This document shows, one piece after another, positions 1 to 8,377 of a stretch of 64,000 nt of DNA. How positions within the stretch are numbered: the stretch's first letter is position 1; each line of letters begins with the position of its first letter. A model generated the notes under the pieces. The model did not search any database. It was not told the origin of the DNA and was given only the letters and a program-made list of their open reading frames with translations. Made by a program: the position numbers and the translations under genes. This DNA comes from Roseibium litorale (GTDB taxonomy: Bacteria; Pseudomonadota; Alphaproteobacteria; Rhizobiales; Stappiaceae): the NCBI RefSeq assembly GCF_014842915.1, contig NZ_JACYXI010000001.1, forward strand, positions 1 to 64,000, in the 5' to 3' direction.

Positions 1-63
1 GCACATGAGCCCAAAACGAAGAAGGAGAAAGCCAAGAACTTGACCGAACCCACAGACCCGTAA
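1..63 (+). CDS. C-terminal end of an unidentified protein (partial)
   Basis: An open frame enters from the left edge and stops at TAA 61-63. Its 20 visible residues are charged and lysine-rich (PKTKKEKAKN) and give no clue to function. The next gene starts 27 bases later with its own strong Shine-Dalgarno sequence, so the two could be co-transcribed. Called only because the frame is open and the spacing is natural. Confidence 0.35.
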   Translation, partial: AHEPKTKKEKAKNLTEPTDP

Positions 64-90
64 CATACCTAAAAGGAGGGTCAATTCTCG

Positions 91-618
91 GTGGAAATGC
101 CGGGTTACTTCTCAATGGAAATCAACAGCGATAATCCTGAGCGGGGGCGAGGCCTACCAAGTCCTGTTGAAGAATCATACTCGACACTTTGCCTTAGTCT
201 CGTTGCAACCTTGCTCACGTGCACTCGCGACGAGTATCGTTGCCTTTTCGGCGAGATTGCTGAAAACCAGCCTCAAGAAGAAGAAACTAGCGACACATCG
301 GAAGCTAAATCGTGGGAGGACTTGCCAATTGGACAAAGAATCTCACATGACACTCACAATGACATAACGATTACATTCACAAGAACTGCAAGCGAAACTT
401 TTGATGTAGCTCTACACTATAAACCGACTGGCGACCTAGTCCTTGAGCACTCAGAATCTGAGCTTCAAGGAGTTCACTTGAAATGGTTCGACCCCTTTTT
501 TTGGACGATCATGATAAATGGTAGGCCAGCGACTGAGGGCACCCTCGAAAAAATCGTTGAAGAGCCTCACTCTTTTAGAATGGACCCATCAACGAGAACT
601 ATATTGTTTAAAAACTAA
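91..618 (+). CDS. hypothetical protein, 175 aa
   Basis: Not recognised. The GTG start at 91 is preceded by AAAGGAGGG (72-80) at good spacing, which supports it being a real gene. The protein is acidic, has no signal peptide or membrane segment, and carries an acidic linker near residues 60-75. Base composition is clearly more AT-rich than the hmu or cfa genes further on, which suggests an accessory, recently acquired gene. Function unknown. Confidence 0.6.
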   Translation: MEMPGYFSMEINSDNPERGRGLPSPVEESYSTLCLSLVATLLTCTRDEYRCLFGEIAENQPQEEETSDTSEAKSWEDLPIGQRISHDTHNDITITFTRTASETFDVALHYKPTGDLVLEHSESELQGVHLKWFDPFFWTIMINGRPATEGTLEKIVEEPHSFRMDPSTRTILFKN

Positions 619-872
619 CGATGGACATGGTCCATGTATCAGTCGGATGGTCGGCCGTTGAATAGATTTACCGTCAGGAAACCAAGGAAATGGCCAACTC
701 GGAGTTGGATATTTCAGCTCCTCAACCTCTCAACTACTCAGTCGCACAGCAATTAGCTTTAGAAGATTTTCAAATGACATTTCAACGCGACTGCCGCAGA
801 CCGCTAAGTTGCGTCATCGTTTCTTATATGCAACAACGAAAGCATCCGGAAGGCCGTTGTAAAAATAGTGCG
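619..872. other. intergenic stretch between the unknown gene and the araC-type gene
   Basis: No convincing gene. Two short dyads are visible: ATGGAC/GTCCAT at 621-635, just after the upstream stop codon, and CCAACTC/AGTTGG near 693. The first may help terminate the upstream transcript, but there is no T-tract. Confidence 0.35.
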
Positions 873-1877
873 TTATCGGGACCGCTTGACCGCCTTTGGC
901 GAGGTTCCGAACCAGCCTTTGGCCGCCCGGGAAAAGCTGCTCATATCCGAGTAGCCCAGAAGATAGGCCACCTCTCCCACCTGCATGTCATGTTCGGTCA
1001 GGTATTGCTTGGCAAGAGACCGGCGGACACCGTCCAGAACCTTGCGGAATGTCGTGCCATCCTGCTCGAACTGGCGCTGCAAGGACCGCCGGGACATGCC
1101 AAGCTTGGCCGCCACCTTGTCCAGAGAGGCTTCCCCGTCCCGCAGGGATCCCGCGATCGCCTGGCTCACCCGGTCGGACAGAGTGTCAGGGGTCTGTAGC
1201 GACGTCATCTGGCTGACAGCGAACCTTTCCATCAGCGCGTTGAGATGCGGATCACTTGGAATCGGTTTCAGAGGGAGAAGACTTGCGGGAATCAGCAGCC
1301 TGCTTTTCTCCTGCCCGAAGCGGACGTTCGGACCGAATGCCTCTTCATAGGCAGCCCGGTTTTGGGGTTCCTCGAATGCGAAATCGGCAGACAGGCCCTC
1401 TGCATGGTCACCAAGCATATAATGCACCCGGTGGCTCATAGCCGCCATGCAGAGACTCAAATATTGCCTCTGGCATCTGTCCGGATCAGGAAACGCCCAC
1501 GACATCGCAGCCCAGTCTTTGGTGACCTCGAAGTCCATCTGAATATGGCTGGATGCCATGCGCTGGAACCGGGCCCAGTTTGCCAGCGCCTTCTCAAGGC
1601 TCGGCGCGGTCAGGGCAACATAGTCATAGATTTCAGCCGATCCGATGGCCAGTTTGGTCCCAAACCGCGCACCAACACCGTCGTCTCCGGTTTCCTCTGC
1701 GATCCGCTCATAGATGGACAGGAGCTGGCTTAACGGCACCATCGTGTCGGACGGCATCAAGGGCAGGTCGGCACGGACGCCGGTCCGCCTGGTCAACTCC
1801 TGCCAATCCAGCCCGCAATTTTCACAGACAAACTGAGCTGTCCGGAATGTACGTGCAGCAATAGTTCCCTTCAGCAT
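873..1877 (-). CDS. AraC-family transcriptional regulator with arabinose-binding-like N-terminal domain
   Basis: A 334-residue protein. Residues ~20-200 resemble the Arabinose_bd sensor domain found in OruR/ArgR-type AraC regulators, and residues ~235-330 form the double helix-turn-helix DNA-binding domain (LGMSRRSLQRQF and the conserved VAYLLGYSDMSSFSRAAKGW block). The start at 1877 is preferred over the longer frame from 1928 because GAGGGA lies about 10 bases upstream and the longer frame adds a non-conserved stretch. It probably controls a nearby or distant metabolic operon; the ligand cannot be told from sequence. It lies downstream of hmuV on the same strand, with a 426-bp gap, so it is not clearly part of the heme operon. 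Confidence 0.88.
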   Translation of the reverse strand: MLKGTIAARTFRTAQFVCENCGLDWQELTRRTGVRADLPLMPSDTMVPLSQLLSIYERIAEETGDDGVGARFGTKLAIGSAEIYDYVALTAPSLEKALANWARFQRMASSHIQMDFEVTKDWAAMSWAFPDPDRCQRQYLSLCMAAMSHRVHYMLGDHAEGLSADFAFEEPQNRAAYEEAFGPNVRFGQEKSRLLIPASLLPLKPIPSDPHLNALMERFAVSQMTSLQTPDTLSDRVSQAIAGSLRDGEASLDKVAAKLGMSRRSLQRQFEQDGTTFRKVLDGVRRSLAKQYLTEHDMQVGEVAYLLGYSDMSSFSRAAKGWFGTSPKAVKRSR

Positions 1878-2303
1878 CGTGAAACGGTCCCTCACCCGCC
1901 CCGTCACGCAAGCAAACAAAACAGACATTCCCGTCTGCCGCTACCTGCCAGTAAGACCTTCCGGCCGCGCTGTTCCTGATCCCGCCCGGACCTGCACCAA
2001 TACATCTCACCCGTCTGGCGGATCCGACTTGCCTGATTTTCAGATAATCGCTGTTACACGGCCCTCGAACGCCCCATCCGATTGAATACTCTACGTCACA
2101 TGTATTACTTCCGCTACATGCTTGATCCCGATTGAGACCATCCTGAGGCATCAATCACATGGGCACCTACGGTCATCGCGACAAGATTTTCAGCAAGCCT
2201 ATCGAAGGTCAGAACACCTGTCAAAAATACCTATGACTGAGAGACCCACGCAAATTCCAAAGGGCAGCAAGACAGAAACCAGACCAGGTTCTGAAGGTCC
2301 CGC
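1878..2303. other. 426-bp intergenic region, araC promoter side
   Basis: No supported gene. It must hold the minus-strand promoter of the AraC-type gene and the 3' end of the hmu transcript, but I see no clear rho-independent terminator or palindromic operator. Confidence 0.4.
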
Positions 2304-3110
2304 CTAAACCCTTGCACCATGAGGCAGAACAAAGGGCCGGTGCCCGGCAGGCACTGTGCCCACAGACAGGTCACACTCATAAAGATCCCGGATCACCGGG
2401 CTGGTCAGCGTTCCATGCGGAGTTCCAGCAGCAGCCAGCCTGCCCCGTTTCAGAGCGATGATCTGATCCGCATACATGGCCGTCAGATTGAGGTCATGGA
2501 GCACGGCCACCACACCTCCCCCCGCTTGCGCATAGCTTCTGGCGACGTCCATCACCTGCAGCTGATGCCGGATGTCCAGGCTCGAAACCGGCTCATCGAG
2601 AAACAGCCAGCGCGGACATCCTGCCACCACAGGCTCAAAGATCTGGCAAAGAACCCGCGCAAGCTGAACCCGCTGCTGCTCGCCTCCGGATAGATCATGA
2701 TAGCGGCGCCCTTCGAAGCCTTTTAGATCGACGGCGTCCAAGGCCCGGCCGACCAGCTCTCTTTCGCTCAAGACCCCGGCAACGCTGCGCTGGGTTGCGC
2801 CAAGACGCACCACTTCGCGCACGGTCAGCGGAAAACTGCAGGTGCTGTTTTGAGGCAGGACGCCCCGGTGCCGGGCAAGCACATGCTCAGGCATCGTGCG
2901 GATCTCCTGCCCGTTCAGACGCGCTTCGCCCTGGTACGGCAAATCTCCGGTCAAGCTGCGCAAGAGCGTGCTCTTGCCCGAGCCATTCGGCCCGATGATG
3001 GCCGTGATTTCGCCGGCCCGCGCCTCAAGAGACAGACCGGAAAGAATGACACGTTTGCCCAGACTGACCTGGAGCCCCTTCGCGGTCAGCATGCCTTGTT
3101 CTCCCATCAT
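2304..3110 (-). CDS. hmuV: heme ABC transporter ATP-binding protein
   Basis: A 268-residue cytoplasmic ATPase that powers heme import with HmuU. Visible motifs are Walker A GPNGSGKST (~residues 40-48), the ABC signature LSGGEQQRVQLAR, Walker B WLFLDEP and the switch histidine in VLHDLN. Its ATG overlaps the hmuU stop codon (ATGA, 3107-3110), so the two are translationally coupled. It is the last gene of hmuSTUV, and gene order together with the adjacent HmuS supports heme, rather than cobalamin or siderophore, as substrate. Confidence 0.93.
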   Translation of the reverse strand: MMGEQGMLTAKGLQVSLGKRVILSGLSLEARAGEITAIIGPNGSGKSTLLRSLTGDLPYQGEARLNGQEIRTMPEHVLARHRGVLPQNSTCSFPLTVREVVRLGATQRSVAGVLSERELVGRALDAVDLKGFEGRRYHDLSGGEQQRVQLARVLCQIFEPVVAGCPRWLFLDEPVSSLDIRHQLQVMDVARSYAQAGGGVVAVLHDLNLTAMYADQIIALKRGRLAAAGTPHGTLTSPVIRDLYECDLSVGTVPAGHRPFVLPHGARV

Positions 3111-4219
3111 TGCGCGTTCAGCCCCTTGCGTCCCAGAAGCACCCAGAGGAAGAAGGGCGCCCCTGCCAATGCCGTCAGAATGCCAATCGGCAGCTCGGCC
3201 GGCGCAACGATGATACGGCTGACCGTGTCCGCCAGAACCAGCATCGATCCGCCCAGCAGCGCCGAGGCGGGAAGCAGGTATCTGTTATCCGGCCCAATCA
3301 CGAGCCGCAGAAGATGGGGCACGACAATGCCGACGAAGCCGATGCCGCCGCTGACGGCAACCGAGGCGCCGGTGGCCGCGGAAACGGAAACAACAGCAAT
3401 CCGTTTCAGGCGCTGAACATTGATGCCCATGTGCCCTGCGACCGCCTCGCCCATGAAGAGCCCGTTGAGCCCCTTGCCCAGCAAAGGCATCGCAACGAGC
3501 ACTGTGGCAATCACCGGCCCCGCCGACAGCACCTTGTCCCAGTTGGCACCCGCCAGAGACCCAAGACCCCAGAAATTCAAGTCCCTGAGCTGCTGATCAT
3601 CGGCGACGAACACCAGAAGACCGATACAGGCTCCGGACAGGGCGGCAATGGCGATCCCGGCCAGAAGCATGGTCGCGATCGACGTCTGTCCCGACCGGGT
3701 TCCGATCCGGTACAAAAGCCAGGTCACCGCCAGCGCCCCGCCAAAGGCGGCAAGCGGCAGCAGATAGATCCCGGCAACGGCGGCGAAAGAGGCAGGCAAA
3801 GCCCCGCCGAGTACAATGACACCCGCCGCGCCAAGCCCCGCCCCGGAAGACACACCAATGATCCCAGGGTCTGCCAGAGGATTGCGGAACAGGCCCTGCA
3901 TGACAGCGCCGGACACTGCCAGACCCGCCCCGACCAAAGCCCCGAGCACCACCCGGGGAAGCCGGATGGAATGGAGGATGATGTCATCGCGCACGGAAAT
4001 ACCGCCTGAGCCAAACCAGGCAGAGACGAGCGTTCCCGGCCCCACATCACTTGCCCCTGCCGTCAAGCTGAAGACCATGACGGCGGCAAGAAGAACGGCG
4101 AGAAGACAGATGACGAGGCGGGCAAGGCTGCTCCGGTCGCCGTCGTCCAGGGACTGCCTGCAGGAAAACAGGCAGCCGGACTTTCCTATGGGGGTCATGG
4201 ACTCCAGAGCTTGTGTCAT
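3107..4219 (-). CDS. hmuU: heme ABC transporter permease (FecCD/BtuC family)
   Basis: A 370-residue inner-membrane permease with about ten hydrophobic helices and the FecCD signatures (SIRLPRVVLGALVGAGLAVS and GVSSGAGLGA near residues 85-130; GFVGIVVPHLLRL near 290). It moves heme from HmuT into the cytoplasm. It starts 11 bases after the hmuT stop codon and overlaps hmuV by four bases, as expected in one operon. The N-terminal ~40 residues before the first helix are longer than usual and may include upstream start ambiguity. Confidence 0.93.
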   Translation of the reverse strand: MTQALESMTPIGKSGCLFSCRQSLDDGDRSSLARLVICLLAVLLAAVMVFSLTAGASDVGPGTLVSAWFGSGGISVRDDIILHSIRLPRVVLGALVGAGLAVSGAVMQGLFRNPLADPGIIGVSSGAGLGAAGVIVLGGALPASFAAVAGIYLLPLAAFGGALAVTWLLYRIGTRSGQTSIATMLLAGIAIAALSGACIGLLVFVADDQQLRDLNFWGLGSLAGANWDKVLSAGPVIATVLVAMPLLGKGLNGLFMGEAVAGHMGINVQRLKRIAVVSVSAATGASVAVSGGIGFVGIVVPHLLRLVIGPDNRYLLPASALLGGSMLVLADTVSRIIVAPAELPIGILTALAGAPFFLWVLLGRKGLNAQ

Positions 4220-4230
4220 CTCACGTCCTA

Positions 4231-5103
4231 TCAGGAACCGGACTTTGCAAGTTCGCGGACAAGCTCGCGCACAGCGTCCGCCGTGCGGGGACCGAACCCC
4301 AGCAGATAGAGGCCCTCCATGCGGATCAAGTGCTTGTTCTGGCCAGCTGGCGTTTGCTGCAAGGCCGGCGAAGCCAGAACCTCCTCCGCGCTGGAAGCAT
4401 GATTGCCAGCCCGGTCCATCATCAAGATCACGTCCGGAGCTGCCGAAATCACTGCTTCGTCCGTCAGCTGCTTGTATCCCGAATAACCTTCCACCGCATT
4501 GACAGCGCCCGCCAGCTTGAGAATGCCGGCGGCAGCCGTGCCGCTGCCGCTGGCCATGATCCGCCCGCCCTGAGCGGACAGGATGAACATGACCCGCACG
4601 CCGTGCCCCTTGGTCCGGCCTTCCTCTTGAGCTTCTGCCAGATCGGCGGCGAGCTTTGCCTTCAATGCGGCTGCCTTCTCCTCAAGCCCGAGAGCTGCGC
4701 CGACGGTTTCCACCTTCTTCAGGATCCCCTCGGCACTGAAGTCCTCAGGCACCTCAACGATGGGAAGACCAGAGGATTTCAGCACCGACAGCGTCTCCGG
4801 CGGGCCGCTGCCTTCGAGCAGCAGAATGCCGTCCGGATCCACAGACAGCACGCCTTCGGGCGAAAGCGCCCGCATATATCCCGCATCCGGCAGGCTGAGC
4901 GCCTCCGGCGGGTAAAGGCTGGTACTGTCCCGTGCGGCCAGACGGTCCTGACCGCCAAGCGCATAGACAATCTCGGTGATGGAGCCGCCGATCGAGACGA
5001 TCTTGCGGGACCCGGTCAAGCTCTCTGCCTTCGCAGAGGCCGCTCCCATCGCGAGCAGAGCCAGAACAGGAAGACCAAAGGCAGTCAGAAAACCGCGGCG
5101 CAT
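4231..5103 (-). CDS. hmuT: periplasmic hemin-binding protein
   Basis: Heme-binding component of the HmuTUV importer, 290 residues from the chosen start. The start at 5103 gives an ideal secretion signal (MRRGFLTAFGLPVLALLAMG, cleavage near ASA-KA) and sits one base after the hmuS stop; a longer frame from 5193 would bury this signal inside hmuS. The body has the two-lobed class III binding-protein pattern, with IVSIGGSITEIVYALG at the mature N terminus and the GDL-like middle helix. An exposed conserved Tyr for heme is plausible (SLYPPEAL region) but not proven. Confidence 0.9.
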   Translation of the reverse strand: MRRGFLTAFGLPVLALLAMGAASAKAESLTGSRKIVSIGGSITEIVYALGGQDRLAARDSTSLYPPEALSLPDAGYMRALSPEGVLSVDPDGILLLEGSGPPETLSVLKSSGLPIVEVPEDFSAEGILKKVETVGAALGLEEKAAALKAKLAADLAEAQEEGRTKGHGVRVMFILSAQGGRIMASGSGTAAAGILKLAGAVNAVEGYSGYKQLTDEAVISAAPDVILMMDRAGNHASSAEEVLASPALQQTPAGQNKHLIRMEGLYLLGFGPRTADAVRELVRELAKSGS

Positions 5104-5104
5104 G

Positions 5105-6223
5105 TCACGCAACCTCCATCGAACGGACACGCGGCAGATTTTCAACCAGGCCGCGCCAGTCGCCTCGTTCGGCATTTCCTTCCCCCCGGACACCGAAGAA
5201 CTGCACGATCAGCCGCCCGGCAGCGTCATAGGCCTCGATTGATGTCACATGACCATGATCTGCGCCCTTGCGGACAGCCCAGACCTCAGCGATGTGATCC
5301 TGACGCAGATGCATATGGAACGTCGGATCCATGATGTTGATCCAAGGCCCCATTTCCTTGATGTCATGAACGACGCCCTGGTGGATCTGGATACAACCCC
5401 GGCTTCCGATGAAACACATGACCGGGATCTGTTCCTGAGCCGCCAGCTTCAGCATCGCGGCAACGGTTCCCCCTTCCAGCTCCCACGCCAGGTCCTCGCC
5501 CGCCATATGCAGCGCATTGAGGCGGTCCATTTCCAGATCCCGCAGCATTCCGAAAAACTGATGCGGATCATTGATGGCCTTCCAGCGCTGACGCAACGCC
5601 TGTTCCTTGGAGGGATCGGCATCGGGACGCACCTGAAGCGGCGCCGGGGAAAGGCGCTCGGACAATCCTTCGCTCTGGTCTTCCGCAGCAAGGCTGCTGA
5701 CCAAAGCAGACCATGCATCCATATCCGTTGCGGCGCGGGCGTGGATTTTCATCACTGCGTCGCCGTGCGCATCAAAGAACTGGAGCGAGTGCCGGACGGC
5801 GGTGCCGTCGGTCTTCTCAACCGCATAGCCATGGACAAAATGAGCTGGAAAGATCCGCTGGTCGATTTGCTCTCCAAGCATCATGGCGGCCTGGCGGCCT
5901 GGCACGAACTTCTCGAATGGCCCGATTTTCTCGTGCACAGCGCTATCGTTGCGCACAAGGGACATAACCTCTCCAACCTTTTTCAGGCCGTTGAAGATAT
6001 CCTCGAAATGGATATCGAGACGGATCACCGGGCCGGAACCGCCGGCAGCCAAAAACTCCGCTTCGGAAATACCGAGACGCTGGGCAAGGTCCCGCTCGCG
6101 CAGTTTCGGGTTCTCCGCACGGGCCAGCCGCACCCGATCCGCATCCACAGGCTGATCTGCCTCGAAGGAAGCTAGTCCGCCATTCTCTGCCTGCAACTGA
6201 CCGGTCTGAGATCTGATGTTCAT
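5105..6223 (-). CDS. hmuS: hemin-degrading/heme-trafficking factor, HmuS/ChuS family
   Basis: A 372-residue cytoplasmic protein of the HmuS/HemS/ChuS family, which receives imported heme and in some members degrades it. The family's internal duplication is visible: each half contains a SIGSRGC/RNDSAVHEK-type core and a closing MDP/FHMHLR or FVHGYAVEK segment. The start at 6223 (MNIRSQTGQ) is chosen over 6289 because a purine-rich GCGGAAA lies just upstream. First gene of the hmuSTUV operon, divergent from the exbBD-tonB operon across a control region with iron boxes. Confidence 0.9.
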   Translation of the reverse strand: MNIRSQTGQLQAENGGLASFEADQPVDADRVRLARAENPKLRERDLAQRLGISEAEFLAAGGSGPVIRLDIHFEDIFNGLKKVGEVMSLVRNDSAVHEKIGPFEKFVPGRQAAMMLGEQIDQRIFPAHFVHGYAVEKTDGTAVRHSLQFFDAHGDAVMKIHARAATDMDAWSALVSSLAAEDQSEGLSERLSPAPLQVRPDADPSKEQALRQRWKAINDPHQFFGMLRDLEMDRLNALHMAGEDLAWELEGGTVAAMLKLAAQEQIPVMCFIGSRGCIQIHQGVVHDIKEMGPWINIMDPTFHMHLRQDHIAEVWAVRKGADHGHVTSIEAYDAAGRLIVQFFGVRGEGNAERGDWRGLVENLPRVRSMEVA

Positions 6224-6538
6224 GTCATTTCCGCTTCTTTGAAAGAGCCTTGCACCCAGCTGACCGGAATCAGGCAGAGGTGGCGGCATCGTCTGAACAA
6301 AAGGGCGCGGGTATCACTGTTCTGCCGCGCTTCGGGCCGAAGGGACTTAATGTCTCTCCGGCACCAAAACTGCATGGCTGGCACCTGTCAGGCCCCGATA
6401 CGGCGGGGCTTTCACCTCCCGTCCAGAACACCCGCGGGGAAGCGGCCTTCCGGAGAGAGGGCAGGCAAGCTCGCTATGATCCACCTTTGGCAGGGCACTG
6501 GCCTGCTTCAACCGGGGATCGTGCAATCCATCATTTAC

Positions 6539-6554
6539 TTGACTCTATAAGTCA
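6539..6554. promoter_or_regulatory. Iron-Rhodo/RirA-like iron box 1
   Basis: TTGACTCTATAAGTCA fits TGA-N9-TCA, the core reported for RirA/Iron-Rhodo boxes that repress iron genes in rhizobia and rhodobacters. It is a near-perfect palindrome (TTGACT/AGTCA) and lies between two iron-uptake operons. Binding by RirA is inferred. Confidence 0.65.
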
Positions 6555-6583
6555 TGTTTTGTAGCCACTGCAATACATGACTT
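6549..6583. promoter_or_regulatory. 35-bp inverted repeat between the iron boxes
   Basis: AAGTCATGT (6549-6557) and ACATGACTT (6575-6583) are perfect 9-bp inverted arms, and the match extends imperfectly three bases inward. It overlaps both iron boxes, so it could be a cooperative operator or a second regulator's site. Confidence 0.5.
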
Positions 6584-6592
6584 TCATTTTCA
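6578..6592. promoter_or_regulatory. Iron-Rhodo/RirA-like iron box 2
   Basis: TGACTTTCATTTTCA is a second TGA-N9-TCA match, 38 bp downstream of the first. Its inner bases are less symmetric. Two boxes in one divergent region would allow separate control of the hmu and tonB operons. Confidence 0.5.
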
Positions 6593-6652
6593 CCTTTTCC
6601 GGATCAAATCCCACAAGTCCGGTCAAGGCGTGACATTGTTAAGGACGTAAGC

Positions 6653-7114
6653 ATGCCCGCAGCCTTTCTGCGCTCCAGCGCCCTTCCCGGTTTTGCAGCC
6701 GCAGGCCTTGTGCTGAACCTGTCGATCAGCGCTGCGATGGCCGATGGCGATACCGCCAAGCCTCTTTCCCTTGAGCTGAACAAGGCCACCGATACGCAGG
6801 CCGGCTGCCTGCTGACCTTCGTCGGGACCAACAAGACAGGCCTGGCTCTGTCATCTGTCGCCTACGAGCTGGTGCTTTTTGACAAGGATGGCCTGGTCGA
6901 CCGGATGTCCGCGTTCGACTTTGGCGCCATGCCGGCTGGCAAGACCTTCGTCCGCCAGTTCGAGCTGAAGGGATCGAAGTGCCCTGGGCTCAGCCAGATC
7001 CTGGTCAATGGCGCAGCCCGTTGTGAGCAAGCCGATCCGGTGAAGGGAGCTGAAAACACCTGTATCAGCGCACTGAGCCCGGCCAGCCGCACAGACATCG
7101 CCTTTATCAAATAA
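6653..7114 (+). CDS. exported hypothetical protein, 153 aa, first gene of the tonB operon
   Basis: Not assigned to a named family. Residues 1-30 form a secretion signal with a hydrophobic core (GFAAAGLVLNLSISAAMA) and an AMA-type cleavage site. The mature part is a small soluble domain with three cysteines (LTFVGTNKTGLALSSV, KGSKCPGL, ARCEQADP, NTCISAL), consistent with a periplasmic beta-sandwich carrying a disulfide. It starts 70 bp before exbB behind the iron-box region, so a role in heme/iron energised transport is inferred from context only. Confidence 0.75.
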   Translation: MPAAFLRSSALPGFAAAGLVLNLSISAAMADGDTAKPLSLELNKATDTQAGCLLTFVGTNKTGLALSSVAYELVLFDKDGLVDRMSAFDFGAMPAGKTFVRQFELKGSKCPGLSQILVNGAARCEQADPVKGAENTCISALSPASRTDIAFIK

Positions 7115-7183
7115 CACGCCGCCTTTTCCGCGGGCTGTCCCAGATAGCCCGCTCACCAGACACCAAACGAAAGATCAGACATC

Positions 7184-7921
7184 ATGGACGTGTCCAGCCT
7201 GCTTCAGCCCCTCCTTGGCATTCTGGAAACCGGTGGCCCGGTGGTCATGCTGATTGGCGGATTGTCGGTCATTGCCCTTGCCCTGGTGCTGGTCAAACTC
7301 CTCCAGTTCAGCCGTGAAGGTGTAGGCCGGTCCGGCAAGGCCCGCTCGGCAGTGGCGCTCTGGCGCTCCGGCGCGCAGCGTGAGGCACTCGAGCACCTTT
7401 CCTCCTCCCGCTCAGCAACCTCAGAAGCCGTTCTCACGGCCATGCAGCTGACCGTTCAGGGGCATGACCGCACTGAGATCGAACAGGAGGTGACCCGCAA
7501 GGCCATGGCCCGCCTGCATCAACAGCAGTGGGGCTTGAAGGCTCTCGATGCCATTGCACAAATTGCACCGCTTCTGGGTCTCTTCGGTACGGTCCTTGGC
7601 ATGATCGAAGCCTTCCAGGCTCTGCAAGCTGCCGGAAATTCGGTCGATCCGTCTATGCTCGCAGGCGGTATCTGGGTTGCGCTTCTGACCACCGCCGCCG
7701 GCCTTGCTGTCGCAATGCCCGTGTCGCTGATCCTGACTTTCCTGGAAAGCCGTATCGATCACGAGCGTGTTGCCATCGAGACCCTGACCGCAGGCATTCT
7801 GCTCTCGCATATGGACACGGGACGGAAATCCGGCGCAGGCCGCGCAGCAGCCGAAAACGCTCAGGCAGACGTTCGCCCGCATGCCATTCCCCTGAACGGG
7901 GCCGCAGCCCATGCACATTAA
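7184..7921 (+). CDS. exbB: TonB-system proton channel ExbB (MotA/TolQ/ExbB family)
   Basis: A 245-residue inner-membrane protein with three hydrophobic helices: one near residues 17-40 and a pair in the C-terminal half (LGLFGTVLGMIEAFQAL and GGIWVALLTTAAGLAVAMPV), the hallmark proton-channel core of the family. With ExbD it converts the proton gradient into TonB motion. The exbD start lies inside its 3' end (11-bp overlap), so the genes are coupled. Confidence 0.93.
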   Translation: MDVSSLLQPLLGILETGGPVVMLIGGLSVIALALVLVKLLQFSREGVGRSGKARSAVALWRSGAQREALEHLSSSRSATSEAVLTAMQLTVQGHDRTEIEQEVTRKAMARLHQQQWGLKALDAIAQIAPLLGLFGTVLGMIEAFQALQAAGNSVDPSMLAGGIWVALLTTAAGLAVAMPVSLILTFLESRIDHERVAIETLTAGILLSHMDTGRKSGAGRAAAENAQADVRPHAIPLNGAAAHAH

Positions 7922-8294
7922 CATGCCACGCGCCCGGGCGCGGAAACTGTCACTCACGTCCCTGATAGACGTGATCTTTCTGCTGCTTCTGTTCTTCATG
8001 CTGACGTCGACGTTCACCCGTTTCGGGGAAATTGACATTGCCGCTCCGGGCGGTCAGTCCTCCGGCGGCGGCAAGGGGCCCGATGCCATTCTGGCCCTGG
8101 ATGACAACGGCCTGCTCCTGAATGGCCTCCCTATCCAGGCGGACGGACTCACCGGAGCTCTGGCCGACCTTCAGGAAAAGGGTGCCAAGTCGATTCTCCT
8201 GATCCCGCGCGGCACCTCGACAGCACAGGATCTGGTTACGGCTCTCGAGCAGGTCCGGCGGATCGAAGGCCTTACGGTGACGGTCGCCCGCTAA
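7911..8294 (+). CDS. exbD: TonB-system stator component ExbD
   Basis: A 127-residue single-pass protein. The transmembrane helix (SLIDVIFLLLLFFMLTSTF, residues ~17-35) carries the family's essential aspartate at D20. The periplasmic part ends in the usual alpha/beta domain (VTALEQVRRIEGLTVTVA). Overlaps exbB and precedes a second ExbD-like gene. Confidence 0.93.
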   Translation: MHINMPRARARKLSLTSLIDVIFLLLLFFMLTSTFTRFGEIDIAAPGGQSSGGGKGPDAILALDDNGLLLNGLPIQADGLTGALADLQEKGAKSILLIPRGTSTAQDLVTALEQVRRIEGLTVTVAR

Positions 8295-8377
8295 CGTGGC
8301 CCTATTCTCCCGGACTGCCAGACAGGTCCGGAGACTTGAAGCCGTCACGATATAAACACGAGTTTGCGTTCCAGCTT

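Larger units (their letters stand above)
6224..6652. promoter_or_regulatory. divergent control region between hmuSTUV and the tonB operon
   Basis: A 429-bp gene-free interval between divergently transcribed iron/heme operons. The part from 6530 to 6600 is AT-rich and holds two TGA-N9-TCA boxes and a 9-bp inverted repeat (separate entries). The downstream gene at 6653 has AAGGACG as its Shine-Dalgarno sequence at about 6638. Confidence 0.7.

Noticed and set aside
690..1199. Plus-strand frame running into the AraC-type gene
   Set aside because: Mostly antisense to the clear DNA-binding domain of the regulator; the first 60 codons have no supporting signal.
3110..4009. Long open frame on the plus strand opposite hmuU
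   Set aside because: Shadow frame caused by GC-rich codons; low-complexity, charged translation and opposite to a clear permease gene. The same holds for other long frames opposite real genes in the window.
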